Part shown: positions 25,678-34,900 of the stretch, in pieces
How positions within the stretch are numbered: position 1 is the first letter of the stretch
How the letters are laid out: each line of letters opens with the position of its first letter
Origin: Lachnospiraceae bacterium
GTDB lineage: Bacteria; Bacillota; Clostridia; Lachnospirales; Lachnospiraceae
Assembly: GCA_024695665.1 (NCBI GenBank)
Contig: JAILHT010000066.1
Coordinates: 1-64,000, forward strand
Length of the DNA: 64,000 bases
Direction: 5' to 3'
Notes under the pieces: generated by a model
Databases searched by the model: none
Seen by the model: the letters and a program-made list of their open reading frames with translations, nothing else
Told to the model about the DNA's origin: nothing
Made by a program: the position numbers and the translations under genes

Positions 25678-26829
25678 ATGACAAAAATTGACATAATTTC
25701 AGGTTTCCTTGGAGCAGGAAAAACTACTCTTATAAAGAAACTCCTCGAGGAAGTATTCAAAGGAGAGAAGGTAGCCCTGATTGAGAATGAATACGGTGAA
25801 GTAGGAATCGACGGAGGATTTTTGAAGGATTCCGGAATACAGATTACAGAGATGAATTCAGGATGTATCTGTTGTACACTTGTCGGAGATTTTGCAAAGA
25901 GTCTTCATGAGGTACTTGATACATATCATCCGGACAGAATCATTATTGAGCCGTCAGGAGTAGGAAAACTTTCTGATGTTATGAAGTCGGTGCTCGATTT
26001 TGAGAGAGAAGCTGATGTTAAGCTTAACGGACTTGTAGCAGTTGTCAATGCGAAGAAGGCAGCTAAGCAGATGAAAGCTTTCGGTGAGTTTTTTAACAAC
26101 CAGATTGCCTATGCCACAACAATTGTCTTGAGCCGTACAACAGATGCTTCGGATGCGCTTCTAGAAGCAACGGTTAAGCAGATGCAGGAACTCAATTCAA
26201 AGGCAGCTATCATCACAACTCCATGGGAAGATATTTCCGGTGAGGCTATAGTAAAGGTAATCGAAGGACAGGACAATCTTGAGATAAAGGTACTTGCAGA
26301 AGCTGAGGCAGACAAGGATGCTGCTGAGCATGAGCATCATCACCATGACCACGATCATGAGGACCATGAACATCATCACCATGACCACGATCATGAGGAG
26401 CATGAACATCACCATCATGACCACGATCATGAGGAGCATGAACATCACCATGACCACGATCATGAGGAGCATGAACATCACCATCATGACCACGATCATG
26501 AGGACCATGAGCATCATGACCACGACCATGAGCATCATCACCATCATGCTGATGATATTTTTGACAGCTGGGGAAAAGAGACTCCGCATAAGTACACAAA
26601 GGAGAAGATTGAGGAAATCTTAAAGGCTCTAGCTGATGATGACGAGTACAGCAACGTGCTCAGAGCAAAAGGTATGGTAATGAATGCCAATGGCGGATGG
26701 ATCTATTTCGATATGGTTCCGGGAGAGTATGAAATCCGTGAAGGTGAGCCGGATTATACCGGAAGACTTTGCGTAATCGGAACAGGAATAGATGATGACA
26801 AGATGTCCAAACTTTTTGAATTGGTTTAA
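25678..26829 (+). CDS. CobW/G3E-family metal-chaperone GTPase with His-rich insert
   Basis: A 383-aa GTPase of the CobW/YeiR/ZNG1 group, which loads zinc, cobalt or nickel into target proteins. The P-loop GFLGAGKTT is at residues 9-17, and the metal-binding CxCC motif (GCICC) is at 62-66. A histidine/aspartate/glutamate-rich insert at about 218-291 consists of six 11- or 12-residue repeats and should bind several metal ions. The CobW C-terminal domain follows (about 305-383). It heads a run that includes a second CobW-like protein. The metal is not determinable from sequence; no Zur site is obvious. Confidence 0.88.
   Translation: MTKIDIISGFLGAGKTTLIKKLLEEVFKGEKVALIENEYGEVGIDGGFLKDSGIQITEMNSGCICCTLVGDFAKSLHEVLDTYHPDRIIIEPSGVGKLSDVMKSVLDFEREADVKLNGLVAVVNAKKAAKQMKAFGEFFNNQIAYATTIVLSRTTDASDALLEATVKQMQELNSKAAIITTPWEDISGEAIVKVIEGQDNLEIKVLAEAEADKDAAEHEHHHHDHDHEDHEHHHHDHDHEEHEHHHHDHDHEEHEHHHDHDHEEHEHHHHDHDHEDHEHHDHDHEHHHHHADDIFDSWGKETPHKYTKEKIEEILKALADDDEYSNVLRAKGMVMNANGGWIYFDMVPGEYEIREGEPDYTGRLCVIGTGIDDDKMSKLFELV
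26329..26550 (+). repeat. In-frame 36-bp tandem repeat coding for the His-rich segment
   Basis: Units of 36 bp start at 26329, 26365, 26401 and 26470; one unit (26437-26469) is 33 bp and lacks one His codon; a degenerate last unit runs from 26506. The consensus peptide is HEHHHHDHDHEE. All changes keep the frame, as expected for a repeat that expands and contracts under selection for metal binding. Confidence 0.9.
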
Positions 26830-26925
26830 CTTAGTCGTAGAAATCCCAAACTGCTAAGAGTTAGAGTGTTGGGGGATGACAAACTATACTCGCAAGTGAG
26901 TATGGACTAATAAGAGGAAATAAAA

Positions 26926-27867
26926 ATGGAAGAAATACCTGTATATTTATTTACGGGCTTTATGGATAGCGGTAAGACATCTCTTATCAAACAGACGCTG
27001 ATTGAGGACGGTTTTGCATCAGAGGGCAAATCCCTTCTCATAGTCTGTGAAGATGGTGATGAGGAGTATGATGAGGCCGAGATGGCGAAAATCAACACCA
27101 AGATTCTCTATGTTGAAAAAGAGGAAGATTTTACCGATGAACTGCTGAAAAATATAAATCTCCAATATTTGCCGGATCAGGTTTTTATCGAATTTAACGG
27201 TACATGGGGAGCGGAGACTTTTGTCGACAGGAAGCTCCCGGAGGGGTGGATATTGGTGCAGAGTCTTTGTACTATCGATGCATCAACATTTGAGATGTAT
27301 ATGCAGAATATGAGAGCTATGATGTTGGATCAGTTCTTTGATGCGGATGTTGTTATTTTCAACAGATGCACACTTGATACTGCAAGGGCAAAATTCAGAG
27401 CAAATATAAAGCAGACTAACAGAAGAGCACAAATAGTATATGAGTTGACTGATGGATCCATTGATGAGAGGGAAGAGGAACTTCCGTTTGACATAAATGC
27501 TGATGTTATCGAACTTTCGGATGCAGATTATGCACTTTGGTTTATGGATTGTCAGGATAACCCTAAGAAATATGACAAAAAGAAAATTCACTTTCTTGCG
27601 CTTGTTTACAATCCGGACAAACTCGGAAAAGGGCTTATGGTTCCGGGAAGATTTGCGATGACGTGCTGCGTTGAGGATGTTCAGTTTATAGGATTTAAAT
27701 GTAAATATGCCAAAGAAAATGAAATTCCGCACAAATCATGGATAGATATAACAGCTGAGGTTCATGTGGAATTTGCAAAAGAGTACAGAGGAAAAGGCCC
27801 TGTTTTATATCCGATAGATATAAAGCCGGCAAGCAAACCTGAAGACGAACTTGTTTATTTTTCATAA
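26926..27867 (+). CDS. CobW-like GTPase fused to a YcgQ/DUF1980-like C-terminal domain
   Basis: A 313-aa protein. The N-terminal part is CobW-like with a P-loop (GFMDSGKTS, residues 10-18), but the CxCC metal motif is absent. The C-terminal part contains GRFAMTCCVEDVQFIGF (about 240-256), which resembles the conserved CC-x-x-D motif of DUF1980/TIGR03943 proteins such as YcgQ, partners of a permease linked to metal homeostasis. This is recalled similarity, not a search. It follows the His-rich GTPase by 96 bases; both probably act in metal allocation. The amidase gene starts 15 bases downstream. Confidence 0.7.
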   Translation: MEEIPVYLFTGFMDSGKTSLIKQTLIEDGFASEGKSLLIVCEDGDEEYDEAEMAKINTKILYVEKEEDFTDELLKNINLQYLPDQVFIEFNGTWGAETFVDRKLPEGWILVQSLCTIDASTFEMYMQNMRAMMLDQFFDADVVIFNRCTLDTARAKFRANIKQTNRRAQIVYELTDGSIDEREEELPFDINADVIELSDADYALWFMDCQDNPKKYDKKKIHFLALVYNPDKLGKGLMVPGRFAMTCCVEDVQFIGFKCKYAKENEIPHKSWIDITAEVHVEFAKEYRGKGPVLYPIDIKPASKPEDELVYFS

Positions 27868-27882
27868 AGGTGGATTGACGTA

Positions 27883-29592
27883 TTGAAATATTATCGTATA
27901 GATAAAAACGGAAACAAAACCGTGGTTGAAAAGAAAAAGAAAAGCACGGCTTACAAACTGCAAGCTGCTATAAAATGGATGGTTTGTTTTGCGGCATTGT
28001 TTTTGGTCATATGCGGAATCGGAGTACTTGATAAAAAAATAGACGGAATAAATCTCCTTTCAAATATCTCGGAGAAACTGGAAGAAATAACTGAAGGGGA
28101 AACAGAGGAGACTTCAACAGAAGAGGAAACTGAAGCCGCCGAGGAAGAAACGGAAGATTCCGGAGTTTTATTTACTGTTTGTGTTGACCCCGGACATGGT
28201 GGAATCGACAGAGGAAATCAAGATAACGGAAGAGATGAATGTGATGACAACTTTAATCTGGCTCTTAAACTTAAAGCAGAGCTTGAAGCATTAAATATAG
28301 GAGTTGTAATGACAAGGACCGAGGATGTAAAAGTCTTTCTCGAAGAGAGGGTGACGATAGCGAACAACTCGGGGGCTACATATTTTATATCTTTACACAG
28401 GAATTCCGGTGACGGTTACGGTGTTGAATCGTGGATAAACGGTTCAGGAACCTCGGAAGAAACGCAGACATACGGCCAGATGATTCATGATGCAATAATA
28501 GCAGTGGGAGCAACCAGAGATCGAACATTAAAGACCGGATCCGAGAGTGACTCCAACGGTGGGTATTATGTTTTGAGAAATACCAATATGCCGGCAGTAC
28601 TTATAGAACTTGGCTTTATGGATTACGAGGAGGATAATGTCCTCTTTGATCAAAACATGGACGCTTACGCGAAAGCTATAGCCGATGCTATTTATCAGTG
28701 CTATCAGATATATCATGGGGAGGATAGCGAAAGCGACAACTCCACTGAGGATGGCGCGGAGACAACTACAGAAGATGCAACTGAGGACACCGAAGAAACG
28801 GCAGCATCCGTTTCTTCGGAAGTTTCATATACGGGGATGACTTTGAACTATGAAGCCATCGAGGATATCAACTCACTTGACAGTGATATTTTAAACTGGT
28901 CGCAGGGTAACAAGTTGGATTCAAGTAATATCCCGACTGCCTGTAGCGATTACAATTCAAAATACGGGGGATATAATGCTGATTTTTTTGTGGACAGCGG
29001 GCAGGATAAAACCCTTTATCTGACTTTTGACGAGACTTATGAGTACGGATGTACTTCAGATATTTTGAGTACATTGAAAGAAAAGGGAGTCCAGTCCGTA
29101 TTTTTTGTAACAAAAACGTACGCAGAAGAAAATCCCGACATGGTCAGACAGATAATTGATGAAGGACATATTTTGGGGAATCTCTCCTCGACTTATCCGA
29201 CGAACGGGCTTCCATCGGAAACCTTGTCAGATCAACAAAATGAGATTATAGAGAATCATGAGTATATAAAAGAAAACTTTGGATATAATATGTATCTTTT
29301 CAGATTTCCGGAAGGCAAATTTTCTGAGCAGTCGTTGGCGCTTGCCAACAACTGCGGTTACAGGAGTGTATTCTGGAGCTTTTCATATCTGGATTATAAT
29401 GTAAACAGCCAACCGGATGAAAATGAATCATTGGAAAAACTGGTTTCCAAACTACATCCCGGAGCAATATATCTTCTACACGGACAGTCCCGTACCAACG
29501 CGGATATACTGGGCGATTTTATATCGCAGGCTAAGGCGGCCGGATATAGCTTTGCAAGCTATGCCGATATTGCCGCAAAAACGATTCAGTAA
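27883..29592 (+). CDS. N-acetylmuramoyl-L-alanine amidase fused to degenerate PdaA-like deacetylase domain
   Basis: A 569-aa exported, membrane-anchored protein: one N-terminal helix (about residues 28-50), a Glu/Thr linker, an Amidase_3 (CwlD/AmiC-like) domain at about 95-285, a second acidic linker, and a polysaccharide-deacetylase domain at about 375-569. Amidase zinc ligands are visible: His105 in DPGHGG, Glu in the RDECDDNFNL region, His in SLHRN and Glu in LIELGF. The deacetylase part resembles PdaA (GAIYLLH, FWSFSYLDYN), but the metal motif NHSxxHP reads NLSSTYP (Leu434, Tyr438) and the first motif is TFDET. It starts with TTG at 27883 after AAAGGTGG. Confidence 0.85.
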   Translation: MKYYRIDKNGNKTVVEKKKKSTAYKLQAAIKWMVCFAALFLVICGIGVLDKKIDGINLLSNISEKLEEITEGETEETSTEEETEAAEEETEDSGVLFTVCVDPGHGGIDRGNQDNGRDECDDNFNLALKLKAELEALNIGVVMTRTEDVKVFLEERVTIANNSGATYFISLHRNSGDGYGVESWINGSGTSEETQTYGQMIHDAIIAVGATRDRTLKTGSESDSNGGYYVLRNTNMPAVLIELGFMDYEEDNVLFDQNMDAYAKAIADAIYQCYQIYHGEDSESDNSTEDGAETTTEDATEDTEETAASVSSEVSYTGMTLNYEAIEDINSLDSDILNWSQGNKLDSSNIPTACSDYNSKYGGYNADFFVDSGQDKTLYLTFDETYEYGCTSDILSTLKEKGVQSVFFVTKTYAEENPDMVRQIIDEGHILGNLSSTYPTNGLPSETLSDQQNEIIENHEYIKENFGYNMYLFRFPEGKFSEQSLALANNCGYRSVFWSFSYLDYNVNSQPDENESLEKLVSKLHPGAIYLLHGQSRTNADILGDFISQAKAAGYSFASYADIAAKTIQ

Positions 29593-29609
29593 TACTCAAG
29601 GAGGTTAAA

Positions 29610-30497
29610 ATGTATTCAATCGTTAAAAAGGAAAAACTTGCAGACAAAATCTACCTTATGGAGGTTAAAGCCCCAAGAGTAGCTGCGTACTGCGAACCCG
29701 GTCAGTTTATCATAGTGATAGACGGGGAAAAAGGTGAGCGTATACCTTTAACTATCTGTGATTATGACAGAGAAAACGGAACAATAACCATTGTTTTTCA
29801 GTCCGTCGGAGCATCTACAACAAAAATGGCAGATCTTGAAGTCGGCGATGCTTTTACGGATTTTGTTGGACCTTTGGGGCAGCCTTCAGAGTTCGTAAAC
29901 GAGGATATAGAAGAATTGAAAAAGAAGAAGATTGTTTTTATAGCCGGAGGAGTCGGAACAGCACCTGTTTATCCTCAGGTGAAATGGCTTCATGAGCATG
30001 GGGTTGATTGTGATGTCATTATGGGATCAAAGACAAAAGATCTTCTTATTCTTGAAGATAAAATGAGAGCGGTAGCAACAAATCTTTATGTCACCACAGA
30101 TGACGGATCTTACGGATTCCATGGAATGGGAACAAATCAGCTTCAGGCTCTTGTCGATTCCGGAAAAGAATATACAAATTGCGTTGCTATCGGTCCGATG
30201 ATAATGATGAAATTTGTATGCAAACTCACAAAGGAACTCAATATTCCTACAATAGTTTCCATGAACCCTATAATGGTCGACGGAACCGGAATGTGCGGAG
30301 CTTGCAGACTTGTAGTCGGTGGAGAAGTAAAGTTTGCATGTGTTGACGGTCCTGAATTTGACGGTCATCTCGTGGACTTTGACCAGGCAATGAAGCGTCA
30401 GACAATATATAAAACCGAAGAGGGAAGAGCTATGTTAAAGCTTATAGAAGGAGATACCCACCACGGTGGATGCGGAAATTGCGGAGGAGACAAATAA
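29610..30497 (+). CDS. nfnA: NADH-dependent ferredoxin:NADP+ oxidoreductase, small subunit NfnA
   Basis: A 295-aa flavoprotein of the ferredoxin-NADP reductase group (sulfide dehydrogenase beta-like). It has an FAD-binding barrel, an NAD-binding half (FIAGGVGTAPVYPQ at about residue 110) and a C-terminal [2Fe-2S] site with GMCGACRLVV followed by a later Cys (KFACVDGPEF). With NfnB it forms the electron-bifurcating complex that couples NADH, NADPH and ferredoxin pools. The stop overlaps the NfnB start by one base. A short Cys/His-rich tail (HHGGCGNCGG) ends the protein. Confidence 0.88.
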   Translation: MYSIVKKEKLADKIYLMEVKAPRVAAYCEPGQFIIVIDGEKGERIPLTICDYDRENGTITIVFQSVGASTTKMADLEVGDAFTDFVGPLGQPSEFVNEDIEELKKKKIVFIAGGVGTAPVYPQVKWLHEHGVDCDVIMGSKTKDLLILEDKMRAVATNLYVTTDDGSYGFHGMGTNQLQALVDSGKEYTNCVAIGPMIMMKFVCKLTKELNIPTIVSMNPIMVDGTGMCGACRLVVGGEVKFACVDGPEFDGHLVDFDQAMKRQTIYKTEEGRAMLKLIEGDTHHGGCGNCGGDK

Positions 30498-31882
30498 TGA
30501 ATCAGATGACAAAAGTACCTGTAAGAGAGCAGGATCCAAAGGTCAGAGCGACAAACTTTGATGAAGTTTGCCTTGGATATAATGAAGATGAGGCAGTTGA
30601 AGAAGCATCTCGTTGCCTCAATTGTAAAAATCCTCTCTGTGTTGCAGGATGCCCTGTAAGTATCAATATACCGGGATTTATTGCAAAAGTTAAAGAGAGA
30701 AAATTCGAGGAAGCATATCAGATTATCAGTGAATCTTCAGCACTTCCGGCTGTATGTGGACGTGTTTGTCCTCAGGAGAGCCAGTGCGAGGGAAAATGCG
30801 TAAGAGGAATAAAGGGTGAGGCCGTTGCAATCGGTAAACTTGAGAGATTTGTAGCCGATTGGGCAAGAGAAAACAATATCAAGCCTGTAAATGAGTCTGC
30901 AAAGAACGACAAAAAGGTTGCTGTAATAGGCTCCGGTCCTTCGGGACTCACATGTGCCGGAGATTTAGCAAAAAAAGGTTATGACGTAACCATTTTTGAG
31001 GCGCTTCATCACGCAGGAGGAGTTTTGGTTTACGGTATACCTGAATTCCGTCTCCCGAAGGACAAGGTGGTTGCCAAGGAAGTTGAAAATGTAAAAGAAC
31101 TTGGTGTAAAGATTGAGACAAATGTTGTTGTGGGTAAATCCGTTACCATAGATGAACTCATTGAAAATGAGAATTTTGATGCTGTATTTATCGGTTCAGG
31201 AGCCGGACTTCCAAGATTTATGGGTATACCGGGAGAACAGGCAAACGGAGTGTTCTCGGCAAATGAGTTTCTTACAAGAAACAATCTTATGAAGGCTAAT
31301 CTTGATGATTATGCAACTCCGATCATGAAAGGAAGAAAAGTTGCCGTAGTCGGCGGAGGAAATGTTGCGATGGATGCCGCAAGAACCGCTTTGAGACTCG
31401 GAGCAGAGGTTTATATTGTATACAGAAGAAGTGAGGCGGAGCTTCCGGCAAGAGTTGAGGAGGTTCACCATGCAAAAGAAGAAGGAATACAGTTTCATCT
31501 TCTTTGCAATCCAACAGAGATACTTGTTGATGATCAGGGCTGGGTTTCCGGAATGACTTGTATTAAAATGGAACTTGGAGAGCCTGATGAGTCCGGAAGA
31601 AGAAGTCCGCATGAGATTCCGGGAAGTGAGTTCACTCTTGATCTCGATACTGTTATTATGTCGCTCGGAACTTCTCCGAATCCTCTTATCTCATCTACCA
31701 CAAAGGGACTTGAGGTAAACAGAAGAGGATGTATAGTTGTCAATGAGGACACAGGTGCTTCTTCAAAAGAAGGCGTATATGCAGGAGGCGACGCAGTAAC
31801 CGGAGCGGCTACGGTTATTCTTGCAATGGGAGCCGGAAAAATGGCAGCGAAGGGTATAGACGAGTATCTTAGCAATAAATAA
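30497..31882 (+). CDS. nfnB: NADPH-dependent oxidoreductase large subunit NfnB (GltD-like)
   Basis: A 461-aa FAD/[4Fe-4S] protein of the glutamate synthase small-subunit family. The N-terminal domain carries cysteine sets for two clusters (CLNCKNPLCVAGCP and CGRVCPQESQCEGKC), followed by FAD-binding GSGPSGLTCAG and NADPH-binding GGGNVAMDAARTALRLG. Pairing with NfnA directly upstream argues for the bifurcating transhydrogenase rather than glutamate synthase, since no large GltB subunit is present. I start at the ATG at 30497, overlapping the nfnA stop, with GGAGG nine bases upstream. Confidence 0.88.
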   Translation: MNQMTKVPVREQDPKVRATNFDEVCLGYNEDEAVEEASRCLNCKNPLCVAGCPVSINIPGFIAKVKERKFEEAYQIISESSALPAVCGRVCPQESQCEGKCVRGIKGEAVAIGKLERFVADWARENNIKPVNESAKNDKKVAVIGSGPSGLTCAGDLAKKGYDVTIFEALHHAGGVLVYGIPEFRLPKDKVVAKEVENVKELGVKIETNVVVGKSVTIDELIENENFDAVFIGSGAGLPRFMGIPGEQANGVFSANEFLTRNNLMKANLDDYATPIMKGRKVAVVGGGNVAMDAARTALRLGAEVYIVYRRSEAELPARVEEVHHAKEEGIQFHLLCNPTEILVDDQGWVSGMTCIKMELGEPDESGRRSPHEIPGSEFTLDLDTVIMSLGTSPNPLISSTTKGLEVNRRGCIVVNEDTGASSKEGVYAGGDAVTGAATVILAMGAGKMAAKGIDEYLSNK

Positions 31883-31907
31883 AAAATGATTAGAGGTATG
31901 TGTAGGG

Positions 31908-34900
31908 TTGCGAAAGCGGATTAGAGAACTCGCACGTGGAAGGATTGGTTACAGAAATTCGTCATTAGTTTTGTCAGAGGACAAAATCAATCTGGAAGTG
32001 CTTGAGGGTGGCACAGTTGCCGGTGAGTTTTCTTTTCACACAGATACGGATGACGTTGTCAGGGGGAATGTATATTCCTCCCTGTCACGTATGGAATGTT
32101 TGACACCTGTATTTGACGGAAGAAAGATTACTGTCCGGTATGAATTCAACAGTTCGGGATTAAATGAGGGTGATGTTCTCAGGGGAGATTTTTTCATAGT
32201 TTCCGATTGCGGGGAATATAACCTTTCTTTTGTTGTGTCCGTTTTGAACCCTTATGCAGACTCCTCGATGGGCAATATTAAAAGTCTTGATGATTTTGTA
32301 AGCCTTTATAAGGATTATCCTAACGAGGCTGAAAAAATCTTCTATTCAACGTATTTTCATCATATTATAACCAACAATTCTCTCTTCCAAAGAAACCTTT
32401 ACGAAGGCTTGAGAAACGGGAGCAGGAGTGTTTTTAATATCGAGGAATTTCTTGTTGAGTGTGGAGTAAAAAAGCGTATTGAACTTGGATGTGCCAAGAA
32501 TGAGTATGAATTTTTCTCAGTCACGGAAAACTGCAGTGATATTATAGAAATCACCAGAAATACATGGGGATTTGTCAATATTGATATCAAATCCGATTCA
32601 CCTTTTATAGAATTTTCAAAAAATCGAATAACCGATTCTGATTTCATAGGTATGACATGTTATATACCTATGGTTATTTGTGCTGATAAGCTTCATGCCG
32701 GAAAGAACTACGGAAAAATAGTTTTGTCTAACGGAATTTGGCAGAGAGAGATTTCCATATGTGCCACACAGAGTAACGGTTTGAATTTCGGCAAACATTC
32801 CGATTCCCATCGCAAAATGATATTTGTTGCTCTTGGAAGACTCTATATGGATTATAGACTGGGGCATATAGTGACCGGCAAATGGTCTGATAAATCCTTA
32901 GATCTGCTGGATGAACTTATAGTGTTGGACGATCAACCGTTCTATAAACTCATGAAGGCGCAGCTTTATCTTGCAAATGGGAGAAAACAGGATGCCGAGT
33001 GGATATTAAATGATTACAGACGTGCATGGGATGGCATAGAAGATGAGGTATATGGATATTATCTGTATGTCAATACTCTCTATAACAAAGAGGATTCTTA
33101 TGTAAACAGACTTATTGATAAGGTTAACGATATTTATATCAGAAACCGTGAGAGCGCACTTTTGTTCTTTTGTATACTGAATCTCAACTCAGAGTATGTA
33201 AAGGACAGACATGCGAGATATCTTGCCATATGTAATTTCGTAGAGAAATACGGGCATTCTTACACATTGGAGACGGAGGCATTAAATATTGTATTATCGG
33301 AGCCTTATTGCGCAGCATCACTCAACCTTTTTGTAAAAAGAATATTGCTCAGGGCGGATCGGTACGGATATCTCGACGAGAAAATATGCCAGAGAATTGT
33401 CCAACTTGCAGACAGAGAGAGCACATATGACCCATGTGTTAGACGTTTGCTTGAGTCATCCGCGAATATATTGGAGGATGAGGAGAGTATAACGGTGCTC
33501 TGCTCGTATCTGGTGAAAAATCATATCTATGATGAAGGTGCTTTTTATGTATATGAAAAAGGCATAAATTCGAATGTCAGAGTTGCCGGAATATATGAGG
33601 CTTATCTTGAGTCTTCCGACAGCAGGAAGGTAAGTCAGCTTCCGCATATAATTCTTATGTATTTTAAAGCACACAGTCATCTGCCTTATCAGCAGAAGGC
33701 ACAACTTTTGGTAAGTATAATAGCAAACAAAGAAAACGATCCTGCCACATATGAGGATTATCATGACCAGATAGTAAAATTTGCATATGAGCAGCTTGAA
33801 CTTTCAAGAGTTGACGATTCGCTTTCCGTTATCTACGGTGATGTTTTTGACAATTATATAAGAATTAGGGAGGTTGCATCACAGCTGGCCTCAGTTTTGT
33901 TTGTGCATAGGGTAACATGTTTTGATCCGAACACGGCATTTGTAGTTGTAAGAGAAAAAGGATTAAAAAATGAGACCAAGGTTCCCGTGAAAAATCATCT
34001 GACATACGTTAATATATATACAAATGACAGACAGATTTTTATGGAGGATATGAACGGCAACAGAAGCGCTGATAAAAATTTGTATCAGCTGGAAATGCTG
34101 ATGCCCGTACATAAATATTTAAAAACCTGTCTCAAGTATGCACCGGAGGAATTTGGTTATCTGCTCAGTTATTTCAAAAACAAGACATCAACCGCAGGAG
34201 CCAATCTCGATGACATTTATATGTTAGAAAGCCTTTTTGAAGACGGCAGAATTAGCGAAGAGTACAGAAATGAGCTGGCTATGAGATATTCACATTTTCT
34301 CGATGACAGAGGAAGAGCTGATATTGTTATCAGGGCGGTGAATTTTGATAAGCTAAGCGATGAGGACAGAATAAGATATATTGAGCTGCTTATTGACAAC
34401 AGCGTGTTGGACTCGGCATACAGATTCATCAGGGATTACAGCATATATACTATAGATGTAAAATATCTGTACAGAGTTGTCTCATATATTATAAGAGAAG
34501 TTGAGTTTGAGGATGACTATGAACTTTTAGATATTTGCATGATTTTATTTGAAAAAGGATGTCAAAAACCGGATCTTTTAATGTATCTTGAGAAACATGC
34601 GCAAGGGTCAAGCAAAAACCTTGAAAAGGTTTTGAGAGTAATACGAAAAGCAGATTTGCCAAGACTTAATCTGACAGAGAGATTGCTCATACAGTCGCTT
34701 TTTTCAACAGAGTATATAAGTATGTCACAGGAGATTTTCGAGGATTATGTGAAGGAGGGGGACCCTGAGGTAATAGATGCATATCTCACGTACCAGAATC
34801 ATATGTCATTCTCCAAGGACGTTGTGGTTTCTGAAAGGTTGTTCCTTTACACGAAGGAAAGAATCTTGATAGATGACAATGTGCCTGCAGTTATGAAGTT

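Noticed and set aside
26329-26550. Regular 36-bp repeats resembling a CRISPR array
   Set aside because: The units are contiguous without spacers, stay in frame and encode the His-rich arm of a CobW protein.
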